DNA from: Acidobacteriota bacterium
GTDB lineage: Bacteria; Acidobacteriota; Blastocatellia; Pyrinomonadales; Pyrinomonadaceae
Direction: 5' to 3'
DNA: 64,000 nt
NCBI GenBank assembly: GCA_020200135.1
Contig: JAIVJI010000068.1
Coordinates: forward strand, 1-64,000
The translations under genes were made by a program, and so were the position numbers. The first letter of the stretch is position 1; every line of letters starts with the position of its first letter. Below, piece after piece: positions 24,031-32,225 of this stretch. Under the pieces are notes generated by a model. That model was not told the DNA's origin. It did no database searches and saw nothing but the letters and a program-made list of their open reading frames with translations.

Positions 24031-25089
24031 GTGTTTGAAGTGAAGAGGGAAGTGACAGGCATCTCGGAGAGGCTGGCCCGGTCATCGTTCGCTCTCGCGC
24101 TGGCGCTCTGCGCCGTCGCGGTCTGCGTGTCGGACTCCGCGGCGCAGAAGACGCGCAAGAGCACGACGGCGACGCCCGCCGCGAAGAAGCCCGCGGCGAA
24201 GACGGCCGCGCAGACGACGCCAAAGCCCGCGGCGAAGTCGGCGGCGAGGCCCGCCGCGAAGACTCCGGCGGGCGTCGTCAACATCAGCACGCAGCCCGGC
24301 GCGGTCGTGTGGGTTGACGAGGTCCGCCGAGGCGTGGCGGACGCCGAAGGGAAGTTGTCGCTCAAGCTGACGCCGGGCCGCCACGCCCTGCGCGTGCGCG
24401 CGAAGGGGTTCGCGGAGAAGTCGCTCACGCTGTTGCCGACGCGGCGCGGCGCGCTCCCGTTCGCGCTGACGCAGACGGCCGACGAGGCCGAGCTTCTGTT
24501 CCAGCAGGCCGAGGAGGCGCGCGAGAAGGGGAAGAACGCCGACGCGGTCGAGCTGTACCGGCAGGCGCTCGCGAGGCGGCCGAAGTTCGCGGCCGCGCAC
24601 CTCGGGCTCGCGCGCTCGCTCGAATCGCAGGACAACTTCGACGACGCGCTCGAAGAACTCGAAGCCGCGCGGCGCGACCGCCCCGTCTACCCCGAGTCGT
24701 GGGCGGTCGAGGGTCGCATCCAGCGCTCGCTCGCCGACCACGAGGCGGCGCTCGCCGCCTACCGCCGCGCGCTGCGCGAGTCCCGCGGCTTCCAGCCCGA
24801 GGCGCACACGGGCGTGGGGCTAGTCCACGAGGACAAGGGGCGGCACGCGGAGGCGGCCGACGCCTTCCGCAAGGCCATCGCGCAGCTCTCCGACACCGAG
24901 CCCGTGCTCTACGAGCTGCTGGCGCGCAACCTCGAACGTCTCGAACGCTGGAGGGAGGCGGTCGCCGCCTACGAGAAGTATCTTCAGCTCGCGCCGCAGG
25001 GCGCGCACGCCTCCGCCATCAACTCCATCATCGACCAGCTACGCAAGCAGGCCGAAGAGGCCGGGCGGCAGGAGGCGCCGCCTCTGTAG
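24031..25089 (+). CDS. Secreted or periplasmic PEGA and TPR-repeat protein
   Basis: 352 residues, GTG start 3 bases after the transglycosylase stop, so co-translated. A signal-like segment (SSFALALALCAVAVCVSDSAA) precedes a Lys/Ala/Pro-rich linker (KKPAAKTAAQTTPKPAAKSA). A PEGA domain follows (VVNISTQPGAVVWVDEVRRG ... GRHALRVRAKGF). Four or so TPR motifs complete it (AVELYRQALARRPKFAAAHL, ALAAYRRALRESRGFQPEAH, AVAAYEKYLQLAPQGAHA). PEGA domains are envelope-associated beta-folds. A role beside the transglycosylase in wall metabolism is inference. Confidence 0.8.
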   Translation: MFEVKREVTGISERLARSSFALALALCAVAVCVSDSAAQKTRKSTTATPAAKKPAAKTAAQTTPKPAAKSAARPAAKTPAGVVNISTQPGAVVWVDEVRRGVADAEGKLSLKLTPGRHALRVRAKGFAEKSLTLLPTRRGALPFALTQTADEAELLFQQAEEAREKGKNADAVELYRQALARRPKFAAAHLGLARSLESQDNFDDALEELEAARRDRPVYPESWAVEGRIQRSLADHEAALAAYRRALRESRGFQPEAHTGVGLVHEDKGRHAEAADAFRKAIAQLSDTEPVLYELLARNLERLERWREAVAAYEKYLQLAPQGAHASAINSIIDQLRKQAEEAGRQEAPPL

Positions 25090-25098
25090 AGCCGCGCG

Positions 25099-25206
25099 CT
25101 AGAGCAGCCCGAGCTTGTGCGCCAGGAAGACCAGCAGGAAGGTGAGGGCGAAGAAGGTCGCCAGCCAGGGGTGTTTGCCCATCGGGCACTTGCCGTGTTC
25201 GCTCAT
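25099..25206 (-). CDS. 35-residue single-pass membrane protein
   Basis: ATG 25204-25206 to TAG 25099-25101. The sequence is MSEHGKCPMGKHPW, then a hydrophobic helix LATFFALTFLLVFLAHKLGLL. Codons are almost all G/C-ending, as in real genes here, which supports translation. The soluble N-terminus has a His, two Lys and one Cys (HGKCPMGKH) that could bind a metal; this is inference. No Shine-Dalgarno site is visible because the family A palindrome begins 5 bases upstream of the start. Family not recognised. Confidence 0.5.
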   Translation of the reverse strand: MSEHGKCPMGKHPWLATFFALTFLLVFLAHKLGLL

Positions 25207-25210
25207 AACT

Positions 25211-25327
25211 AAGTAGACAGTAGTCAGTAGTCAGTAGTACAGCTTTCATCAATCGCCCCGTCACTATACCCGTCAACGGCCGCGACGCGGAGCGCTACTG
25301 ACTACTGACTACTGACTACTGTCTACT
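25211..25327. repeat. Heptamer palindrome, family A (TAGTCAG), copy 2
   Basis: A perfect 26-bp inverted repeat (25212-25237 with 25302-25327) made of TAGTCAG/TAGACAG units at 7-base period; the right arm has one additional unit. The loop is about 64 bases. It lies between the small membrane protein start and the methyltransferase stop, both on the minus strand. Confidence 0.9.
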
Positions 25328-25332
25328 GCTTT

Positions 25333-26409
25333 TCATTTTCGCGCCTCGAAGACGCGGTTGAAGGGCGTCTCGGTGGCGCGGCGGAACTCTTTGAAGCCGG
25401 CCCCGATGACGACCTCGCGGAGCGCGTCGTCGGTGGCGACCGCGCCGAGCGCCGGGCCGCCGAGCGCGAGCGAGTTCGCGGTGCAGCAGAGCGTCGAGGC
25501 CGCCGAGAACGTCCGCCCGATGATGTTGATGTTCTCCTCGACGCGGTTGCCCGCCATCGGCTCGACGATGAGCGCGCTGCCGCTCTCGGCCAGCACCTCG
25601 GCCGCGCGCCGCGCCGCGCCCGCCGGGTCGCCCATGTCGTGCAGACAGTCGAAGAAGCAGACGAGGTCGTAAGGCCCTTCGGGTATCGCGTCGGCCGAAG
25701 CGACCTCGAACGTCGTGCGGTCGGCGACGCCGGCCTCTTCTGCCGCGCGCCGCGCGTGCTCGATTGACGGCGCGTGGTTGTCGAAGCCCGTAAAGCGCGA
25801 GGCCGGGTAAGCCTGCGCCATGATGATGGTCGAGGCGCCGTGGCCGCACCCCACGTCGGCCACCCGCCCGCCCGCCTTCAGTTTCGCCTCGACGCCGGTC
25901 AGCGCCGGTATCCAGTCGCCCGTCAGGTGCGTGCGGTAGCCGGGGCGGAAGAAGCGCTCGACGCCGACGAAGAGGTCGGGGTCGTGGTCGCCCCAGAGGA
26001 TGCCGCCGCCGTTGCGGAAAGCCTCTTCGATGCGCGGCACCGCGTTCGTCATCGCTTTGATGAGGTAGAAGCCGCCGCCGACGAAGGCGGGACTCTCCTC
26101 GTCGGCGAGTGCCGCCCGCTGCTCGGGCGAGAGCGAGAACTTGCCGCCCGCCGGGTCGTACTCGACGTAGCCGCCCGAAGCTTGGTTGATAAGCCACTCA
26201 CGCACGTAGCGCTCCTGCGTACCCGTGTGGCCGGCCAGCTCCGCGGGCGTCGAAGGCCCCGATTCGGCCAGAGCCTTGTACAGCCCGAGCTTCTGCCCGA
26301 TGTAGACAAGCGACGAGCTGAGCGCCGCGCCGAAGTCCGTGACCACCTTGCCTAAGAATGCCTCCAGCTTCTGCTGGTCGATCTGGTTGGCTTCACCTGT
26401 TGAACTCAT
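25333..26409 (-). CDS. Class I SAM-dependent methyltransferase with N-terminal winged helix
   Basis: 358 residues, ATG 26407-26409 with GGGAGGAG 11 bases upstream. The N-terminal part (LYKALAESGPSTPAELAGH, YVREWLINQASGGYVEYD) is a dimerisation/winged-helix domain as in O-methyltransferase-like and Rv2258c-like proteins. The SAM-binding glycine loop is VADVGCGHGAST, followed by FTGFDNHAPS and the DLVCFFDCLHDMGDP motif IV. A small-molecule substrate is likely; identity unknown. Cytosolic. The gene stands alone between two repeats and a divergent promoter region. Confidence 0.85.
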   Translation of the reverse strand: MSSTGEANQIDQQKLEAFLGKVVTDFGAALSSSLVYIGQKLGLYKALAESGPSTPAELAGHTGTQERYVREWLINQASGGYVEYDPAGGKFSLSPEQRAALADEESPAFVGGGFYLIKAMTNAVPRIEEAFRNGGGILWGDHDPDLFVGVERFFRPGYRTHLTGDWIPALTGVEAKLKAGGRVADVGCGHGASTIIMAQAYPASRFTGFDNHAPSIEHARRAAEEAGVADRTTFEVASADAIPEGPYDLVCFFDCLHDMGDPAGAARRAAEVLAESGSALIVEPMAGNRVEENINIIGRTFSAASTLCCTANSLALGGPALGAVATDDALREVVIGAGFKEFRRATETPFNRVFEARK

Positions 26410-26607
26410 AGCTTTAGATACTCCTCCCGTTGGCGTTTCGTCGACGAGGCTTTCGCGCTAATGATTCCGGAGGGACGGGGCGGGGAAGTTTCTACACCCG
26501 CGCGCCGCCGCGCGTCAACTTCCGGCGAGCGCGGCCGCGCGGTTTGCCCCCCGTCCCGACTCTGTGAGAGCATCGCCGCGACAACCGATAAAGGAAGGCC
26601 GAAGCGC

Positions 26608-27598
26608 ATGGCAACACCCGGAGCAGGTAAGCGCAGCCGCGTCTCGCAGAAGGCGAGCCGCTTCACGGAGTCGGTCATCCGCGAGATGACGCGCGAGGCG
26701 CTCAAGCACGGCGCGGTCAACCTCTCGCAAGGGTTCCCGGACTTCCCCGCGCCCGAAGACCTCAAGCGGGCGGCCGCCGCCGCCATCGGCGACGACGTCA
26801 ACCAGTACGCCGTCACCTGGGGCGCGAAGGACTTCCGCGAGGCCATCAGCGACAAGACGCAGTGGTTCCTCGGTTTGACTTACGACCCGGAGACCGAGAT
26901 CACGGTCACCTGCGGCTCGACCGAGGGCATGATCGCCGCGATGATGGCGACCGTCGACCCCGGCGAGGAGGTCGTCGTCTTCGAGCCCTTCTACGAGAAC
27001 TACGCGCCCGACGCGGTGCTCTCCGGCGCGACGCCGCGCTACGTCTCCCTGAGACCGCGTGGTCGAGCACGTCTCGATGGCGCAGTTGGAAGGGATGAGG
27101 GAGCGCACCGTCGTCGTCAACTCGATGTCGAAGACCTACTCGGTGACGGGCTGGCGCGTCGGCTACGTGCTCGCGCCGGCGGACGTGACGGGCGCCGTGC
27201 GCAAGGTGCACGACTTCCTCACCGTCGGCGCGGCCGCGCCGCTCCAGCGCGCGGGGGCCTACGCCCTGCGCATGCCGCCGGAGTATTACGAGGGGCTTCG
27301 GCGGGAGTACGAGCGGCGGCGCGACATGCTGCTGCCCGCGCTCGAAGAGGTCGGCTTCAAGGTCTTCCGTCCCGACGGCGCGTACTACGTGATGACCGAC
27401 ATCGGCCGCTTCGGCTTCCGCGACGACGTGGAGTTCACGCGCCACCTCATCCAGGAGGTCGGCGTCGCCTGCGTCCCCGGCTCAAGCTTCTACAGCCGCC
27501 CCGAACTCGGCGCGCGCCAGGTGCGCTTCTGCTTCTGCAAGAAGGACGAGACGCTCGAAGCGGCGGCCGACCGCCTGCGCAAGCTGCAAAGCTACTGA
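26608..27598 (+). pseudogene. PLP-dependent aminotransferase (AspC/fold I) with out-of-frame internal deletion
   Basis: The N-terminal half (ATG 26608, after AAGGAAGG) reads as a fold-I aminotransferase: HGAVNLSQGFPDFPAPEDLK, NQYAVTWGAKDFREAI, TVTCGSTEGMIAAMMATVDP and VVVFEPFYENYAPDAVLSGA, to RYVSLRP near 27056. The C-terminal half continues in another frame from about 27058: VEHVSMAQLEGMRERTVVVN, then SMSKTYSVTGWRVGYV with the PLP lysine, to the stop at 27598. The segment between, which in the family holds the NPxNPTG and DE(I/V)Y PLP contacts (some 60-70 residues), is absent. As written no functional enzyme can be made. Either the locus is decayed or the assembly dropped bases. Confidence 0.8.
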
Positions 27599-27610
27599 GG
27601 CCGACGCGCG

Positions 27611-27802
27611 ATGTGGGACAGGAAGCGACAACTCGTCTGGCTCGGGGTCGGCCTCCTCTTCGGCACCTTCTCGCTCTACCCGCTCGCGCGCGACGACGCC
27701 GGCCGCTTCGACCTCCAGTACTTCGTCCAGCTCGAAGTCCTGCTCGTCCTCGTCATCTGCGTCATGTTCTACGTCTACGGCCGGAAGGGTGAGAAGTGGT
27801 GA
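27611..27802 (+). CDS. Small two-helix membrane protein
   Basis: 63 residues from ATG 27611, 12 bases after the aminotransferase remnant. Two hydrophobic segments (QLVWLGVGLLFGTFSLYPLA and YFVQLEVLLVLVICVMFYVY) flank a short charged loop (RDDAGRFD). The C-terminal codons and TGA stop (27800-27802) are part of a 29-bp palindrome arm. No family recognised. GC-rich third positions support coding. Confidence 0.6.
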   Translation: MWDRKRQLVWLGVGLLFGTFSLYPLARDDAGRFDLQYFVQLEVLLVLVICVMFYVYGRKGEKW

Positions 27803-27871
27803 GTGACGGGCGATAAGAAGAAACAAGCGGGGCTTGTCTTCTCTTATCGCCCGTCACTCACCACTTCTCAC
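27789..27871. repeat. Heptamer-like palindrome, family H, shared by two convergent gene ends
   Basis: A perfect 29-bp inverted repeat (27789-27817 with 27843-27871). The right arm can be read as 7-base units CCGTCAC TCACCAC TTCTCAC. Each arm contains the stop codon of one convergent gene (TGA 27800-27802 on plus; 27868-27870 on minus). Likely bidirectional terminator. Confidence 0.85.
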
Positions 27872-28559
27872 TGTCCGGGCTGTTGGAGCTTGTGGCGGAC
27901 GGCGACGCCCTCGCTGGGGACGACGAGGAGGCGGCGCGCGTCGAAGAGCGGGAGGCTGGTCGGCGTGTAGGCGAGCACGTAGCGGTTCTTGCGCAGCTCG
28001 TCGCAGATGGCCTTGGCCGCGTCGCGCGAGTCGTTGACCGAGAGCACGCGCCCGCCCGTGTCGTGTGTGAGCTTCTGGATGGCCTGCGCCGGCTTCAGGC
28101 GGTCGCGCCTGAGCGCCCCGCCCGTGCGGTCCGGAATCTGGAGCGCGTAGACCGTGATGTCCTGCCGGAGCAGGCCGTCGTAGATTTTCTGGAAGTGCGT
28201 GCGGCTGCCGCGGTCGAGCCCGTCGGCGACGAGCACGATGACGCGCTTGCGCGTCCGCCCGACGAGCGGGCCGAAGGCGTCGTCGATGACCGCCGAGAGC
28301 GCGTCGAAGAGCCGCGGCTCGCCGCGCTTGCGGAAGAGGGGGAGCGCCGCCTCGATCTGTCGTAGAGCGCGATGTCCTTCGAGGTGACGCGCTCGTCCGA
28401 GCCGTCCTCGCGCAGCGCCGTGACGTTGACGAACATCCCGCGGTCTCTGTTGATGTCGGCCTCGGCGCCCGTGCGGCGCCCCGCCTGCCCGGCCGCGAGA
28501 CCCGCGAGCAGGAGGCAGATGACGAGCGGCGCCGTGGCCGCCTTGAAGGTTGCGCGCAT
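27868..28559 (-). pseudogene. VWFA-related secreted protein, internally deleted and frameshifted
   Basis: The N-terminus (ATG 28557-28559) has a signal peptide (ATAPLVICLLLAGLAAGQAG) and the N-domain ending RVTSKDIALYD. After about 28365 the family resumes in a different frame: IEAALPLFRKRGEPRLFDAL, then VIDDAFGPLVGRTRKRVIVL and VADGLDRGSRTHFQKIYDGL, to RHKLQQPGQ. The DxSxS half of the metal site, expected between these parts, is missing. The gene lies 15 bases downstream of the FmdB gene on the same strand. Not functional as written; true deletion and assembly error are both possible. Confidence 0.75.
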
Positions 28560-28574
28560 CTCCTTAACCCTTGG

Positions 28575-28925
28575 TCAGTCGCCGCCCCGTGTGGGCGCGC
28601 CCGCCGACTTCTTCCCGCCCTTAGTCTTCGTCTCGCCCTTCGGCTCGGCGCTTGCCGACTTCGTCTCCGCCGAAGAGTCGGCCTTAGAGTCGGCCTTCGA
28701 CTCCTTAGACTCCTTCGCCTCCCCGCCGTCCTTCGACTCGGACTTCTTGCCCGCGTAGTCGGTCACGTACCAGCCCGTGCCCTTGAACTGAAAGCCGGTG
28801 CGCGACCACTCCTTCGTGAGCTTGCCGCCGCACTTGGCGTGGCGCACGAGCGGCTTGTCCGAAATCTTCTGCATCACCTCCATGTGCGCGCCGCACTTCT
28901 GACACGAGTATTCGTAAATGGGCAC
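28575..28925 (-). CDS. FmdB-family zinc-ribbon protein with Lys/Ser/Glu-rich tail
   Basis: 116 residues from GTG 28923-28925 (VPIYEYSC, the family's invariant start). The first knuckle is CQKCG. The second reads RHAKCGGKLTKEW, where only one Cys remains of the usual CPxCG, with a His before it. The FKGTGWYVTDY block is typical of FmdB/zinc-ribbon proteins. Residues about 65-116 are a disordered Lys/Ser/Glu tail. Small zinc-ribbon regulators of this family have no firm function. Apparently first gene of an operon with the damaged VWA gene. Confidence 0.8.
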   Translation of the reverse strand: MPIYEYSCQKCGAHMEVMQKISDKPLVRHAKCGGKLTKEWSRTGFQFKGTGWYVTDYAGKKSESKDGGEAKESKESKADSKADSSAETKSASAEPKGETKTKGGKKSAGAPTRGGD

Positions 28926-29280
28926 CTTCTCTCAAGCCCTCCGTTGCTGACCTTATATAGAAGCTTATTTCGTTAGACGTACCGCCGAAATTATACGGAC
29001 AAACGTTCCGCTTGCAAACGTCTTTGAACCTTCGATGCGCGTTGGCGCGTTCGCGTCTACTACATCAAACTGACGCGAAAAATTATCGCCGAAAAATCGA
29101 AGACGTTTGTCCCCCTTCGGTACGCAAAACTCCCACACATGCCGTCACCCGGCCGTCATCCGGCGAAGCGGAGGGCACAAGCTGTAAGCCTTCAGTGACT
29201 TAGAGGCGCGTGCCTTAAAGGCATACAGTTGAAGCACTTAGATGTAAAGGTTCAGTGCGCGCTAATGCAACTGGAATGCA
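28926..29280. other. AT-richer intergenic region
   Basis: 355 bases between divergent genes with no ORF I can support. It contains the inverted pair GGACAAACGT (about 28998) and ACGTTTGTCC (about 29103) and a small hairpin GTGCCTTAAAGGCAT near 29210. TTATATAG near 28955 may be a -10 for the FmdB gene. No known riboswitch consensus was recognised. Confidence 0.35.
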
Positions 29281-29388
29281 ATCTCTTCATCTACCCCTCG
29301 TAAGCCCCTTCGCTCTTTTAAGAACGTCGTCTTCGCCATCATCGCCATCTTCGTCGTCTCGAATTTTGTAGACAGCCCGTTCACGCGC

Positions 29389-29916
29389 GTGCTCGCGCCC
29401 GTCTCGGCGATGGCCGTCGAGGCCGTCTCGGTCGAAGATTACATCCCCTCGGACGTGCCCACCTCGGGCGACCAGAACCTCGACCTCATCATCACGCGCA
29501 CCGGCCGCGCGCAGGGCGTCGACCCCAGGCTCATCCACGCCGTCATCTGGCAGGAGTCGAAGTACAAGCCCGCGGCCGTCTCGCACGCCGGCGCGCAGGG
29601 GCTGATGCAGTTGATGCCGGCGGCCGCCGCGCGCTTCGGCTGCGAGGACCGCAACGACGCCGAGCAGAACGTCAAGGCCGGCGTGAAGTACCTGCGCTGG
29701 CTCATCAAGCGCTTTGACGGCAACGTCACGCTGGCGCTCGCGGCCTACAACGCCGGCGAGGGCAACGTGGACAAGCACGACGGCGTGCCGCCCTTCAACG
29801 AGACCCAGGCTTACGTCCGCATCATCACCGGCCGCTACGGCAAGAACTACCACCCCGTGCTCACCCCCGAAGAGGCCGCCTCGCACTTCAACCTCGTGCC
29901 CGCCACCGCGGAGTAG
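29389..29916 (+). CDS. Lytic transglycosylase (SLT domain), start codon uncertain
   Basis: The SLT domain is clear: catalytic Glu in IHAVIWQESKYKPAAVSHAG, AQGLMQLMPAAAARFGC and LALAAYNAGEGNVDKHDG. It cleaves peptidoglycan glycan strands in the periplasm. GTG 29389 is the first canonical start in this frame. However, the frame is open back to 29266 and encodes a convincing signal segment upstream (KPLRSFKNVVFAIIAIFVVS), without any ATG, GTG or TTG. ATGs at 29265 and 29276 are in other frames. Either a non-canonical start is used or a base is wrong near 29276-29281. Confidence 0.8.
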   Translation: MLAPVSAMAVEAVSVEDYIPSDVPTSGDQNLDLIITRTGRAQGVDPRLIHAVIWQESKYKPAAVSHAGAQGLMQLMPAAAARFGCEDRNDAEQNVKAGVKYLRWLIKRFDGNVTLALAAYNAGEGNVDKHDGVPPFNETQAYVRIITGRYGKNYHPVLTPEEAASHFNLVPATAE

Positions 29917-29927
29917 GACGAAGGGAA

Positions 29928-29995
29928 GATGAGGGGCGCGCCGCCCCTCATCCTTAGCGACCGAGGGACGAGGGCGACGCCGCTCCTCGTCCCTC
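29928..29995. terminator. Two tandem hairpins after the transglycosylase gene
   Basis: GATGAGGGGCG (29928-29938) pairs with 29942-29952, and GAGGGACGAGG (29963-29973) pairs with 29985-29995. They begin 11 bases after the stop and are followed by the 7-base repeat TTTTGGC TTTTGCC TTCGCCC (30001-30020). Confidence 0.65.
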
Positions 29996-30009
29996 TTCGC
30001 TTTTGGCTT

Positions 30010-30038
30010 TTGCCTTCGCCCGACCGCCTTGCTATGAT
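30010..30038 (+). promoter_or_regulatory. Promoter for the sigma-54 activator gene, -35 within a heptamer repeat
   Basis: TTGCCT (30010-30015), a 17-base spacer, then TATGAT (30033-30038). The -35 hexamer is part of the TTTTGGC/TTTTGCC repeat. Confidence 0.55.
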
Positions 30039-30165
30039 TTGCGCCCGACAAAATCCACGGGGCGCTTGGCTGAAGGTTGCGTGACGGACTCTCTCCTCAT
30101 TCGGATTCGCCGCGACGCCCGCCAGCAACAGACTTAATCTCTGCCGAAGGAGTACCCCCAAGCAG

Positions 30166-32175
30166 TTGTCCGCCCAAAGACCGATTCCGGGCCCGAACGT
30201 GCAGACGCTGACGCGCGAGCGCAAGGCGCGCATGCACGAGGCGCGCGACGCCATCATCGACCGCCTCGCCCCCAACATCCACTCCGAGATAGACCTCGAC
30301 AAGTTCCTCCACGCCGTCGTCGCCGAGCTGGGGCGCATGATGGAGGTGGACCGTTGCGACCTCGTGCAGCTCGCGCGCGGCGGCGAGCTGCGCATCAGCC
30401 ACGAGTGGCGCGCGGCTTCGGACGTGCCCTCTTCGCTCGGCACGCACTTCCCCGTGGACTTCGGCCAGCTCGCCGAGCGCTTTGACTTCGCGCGCCCCAT
30501 CCGCCTCGACGACGCGGCGGCCGCCGGGCTCGACCCGCGCGCCTCGCTCCTGCCGCCTTCCCTGGGCACGCGCTCGCTCCTCATCGTCCCCGTCGTGCTC
30601 GACGGGAACGTGCTCGGGCTCCTCGGCCTCCACATGACGAGGGCCCTGCGCCGCTGGGACGACGAGGAGGTCGCGCTCATCCAGTCCATCGCGCGCCAGA
30701 TAGCGGTCGGCTACCAGTACGCGCGCCTCTTCACCGACAAGCAGCGCGAGGCGAGCCGCACGCGCGCCCTGCTCGAAATCGCCAACCTGCTCAACTCGCG
30801 CTCGGACTTCGGCGAGCTGACCTCGCACGTGCTCGAGCGCGCCAACGAGATGGTCGGCGCCGACTACTGCGCGCTCGGCGTCGTCGAGCCGTCGGGCAAG
30901 TCCATCAGCCTCGCGGCGTTCAAGGCCGCGCCGCACGCGACGACGCTGCGCGTGCGCGAGCTGATCGAGTCGCACGGCAAGTCCATCGACATCTCGGCCT
31001 TCCCCGCGGTCGTCGAGCTGCTGGCCGAGCCGCGGACGCTGCGCGTCATCGACGCCGACCTGCCCGAGCCGGTGCGGTTCGCCTTCAACGCGACGCTCGG
31101 CGGCCGCGCCGCGCTCGTCGCGCCCGTCACCATCCGCAGCCAGACCTTCGGCCTGCTCGGCTTCGTCTGGGGCGAGCCGCGCGAGGCGTTCGACGGCCAC
31201 GAGGTCGCACTCGCCGAAGGCATCGCGCGGCAGATCGGGACGGCGCTGGAGCGCGACCAGCTCTCGGCCGAGGTGATGCGCCTGCGGAGCGCGCTCCACG
31301 AGCGCCACGCCGAAGACCGCATCATCGGCCAGTCGCCGGCCATCCTGCGCGCGCGCGAGCTGGCCTTGAACGTCGCCGACACGCAGACCTCCGTGCTCAT
31401 CCAGGGCGAGTCGGGGACGGGCAAGGAGCTTTTGGCCAACCTCATTCACTACAACTCGCGGCGCAAGGAGGGCCCGTACGTCAAGCTCAACTGCGGCGCC
31501 ATCCCCGAGTCGCTCCTCGAATCCGAGCTGTTCGGCCACGAGCGCGGCGCGTTCACCGACGCGCGGCAGCGGCGGCGCGGCCGCTTCGAGGAGGCCGACG
31601 GCGGCACGCTCTTCCTCGACGAGATAGGCGAGATGAGCCCTTCGGCGCAGGTGCGCCTGCTGCGCGTCCTGCAGGACGGCGAGTACGCGCGCGTGGGCGC
31701 GAACGAGGTGCTGCGCTCGGACGCGCGCGTCATCGCCGCGACGAACGTCGATCTGGAGCGCGCCGTCGAGCAGGGCGCGTTCCGGCGCGACCTCTACTAC
31801 CGCCTCTCGGTCTTCCCCATCCAGCTCCCGCCCCTGCGCGAGCGACGCGAGGACGTGCACACGCTCGTCATACACTTCCTCGAACACTACAAGCAGAAGA
31901 CGGGGCGCTTCATCTCGGGCATCTCGGCGGCGGCGGTGCGCGCGCTCGTCTCGTACGACTGGCCGGGGAACGTCCGCGAGCTCGAGAACGCCATCGAGCG
32001 CGCGGTCATCATCGCCTCGGGGCGCCAGATAGAGCCGGACGACCTGCCCGAGCCCATCGCGCGCGGGGCGCGCGAGGAGCGGACGCGCGCGCGCGGCGAG
32101 CGCGAGCGCGCCGGCATCGGCCGCAAGACCCTCTACCGCAAGCTCCGACAGTACGAGGGCGGGGCCGGCGAGTAA
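30166..32175 (+). CDS. Sigma-54-dependent activator with two GAF domains and a shortened HTH
   Basis: 669 residues from TTG 30166 (GAAGGAG lies 13 bases upstream, a long spacing; no better start). Two GAF domains occupy about residues 30-190 and 200-370. The AAA+ domain has Walker A GESGTGKE, the sigma-54 contact loop ERGAFTDA (GAFTGA consensus with Asp for the second Gly), FLDEIGEM, the arginine finger region FRRDLYYRLSVFPI and WPGNVRELENAIERA. The Fis-type HTH keeps only GIGRKTLYRKLRQY; its first helices are replaced by a short Arg-rich stretch. Cytosolic; it should respond to a small ligand or redox cue through GAF. DNA binding may be impaired. Confidence 0.9.
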   Translation: MSAQRPIPGPNVQTLTRERKARMHEARDAIIDRLAPNIHSEIDLDKFLHAVVAELGRMMEVDRCDLVQLARGGELRISHEWRAASDVPSSLGTHFPVDFGQLAERFDFARPIRLDDAAAAGLDPRASLLPPSLGTRSLLIVPVVLDGNVLGLLGLHMTRALRRWDDEEVALIQSIARQIAVGYQYARLFTDKQREASRTRALLEIANLLNSRSDFGELTSHVLERANEMVGADYCALGVVEPSGKSISLAAFKAAPHATTLRVRELIESHGKSIDISAFPAVVELLAEPRTLRVIDADLPEPVRFAFNATLGGRAALVAPVTIRSQTFGLLGFVWGEPREAFDGHEVALAEGIARQIGTALERDQLSAEVMRLRSALHERHAEDRIIGQSPAILRARELALNVADTQTSVLIQGESGTGKELLANLIHYNSRRKEGPYVKLNCGAIPESLLESELFGHERGAFTDARQRRRGRFEEADGGTLFLDEIGEMSPSAQVRLLRVLQDGEYARVGANEVLRSDARVIAATNVDLERAVEQGAFRRDLYYRLSVFPIQLPPLRERREDVHTLVIHFLEHYKQKTGRFISGISAAAVRALVSYDWPGNVRELENAIERAVIIASGRQIEPDDLPEPIARGAREERTRARGERERAGIGRKTLYRKLRQYEGGAGE

Positions 32176-32225
32176 GAGGGGCGGGGGCCGAAAACGGGTG
32201 GCGGGCGGCGCGCCGCTGCTCGCCA

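Noticed and set aside
28926-29280. Riboswitch or small RNA upstream of the transglycosylase
   Set aside because: There are small inverted repeats, but no known consensus and no clear promoter-terminator pair.
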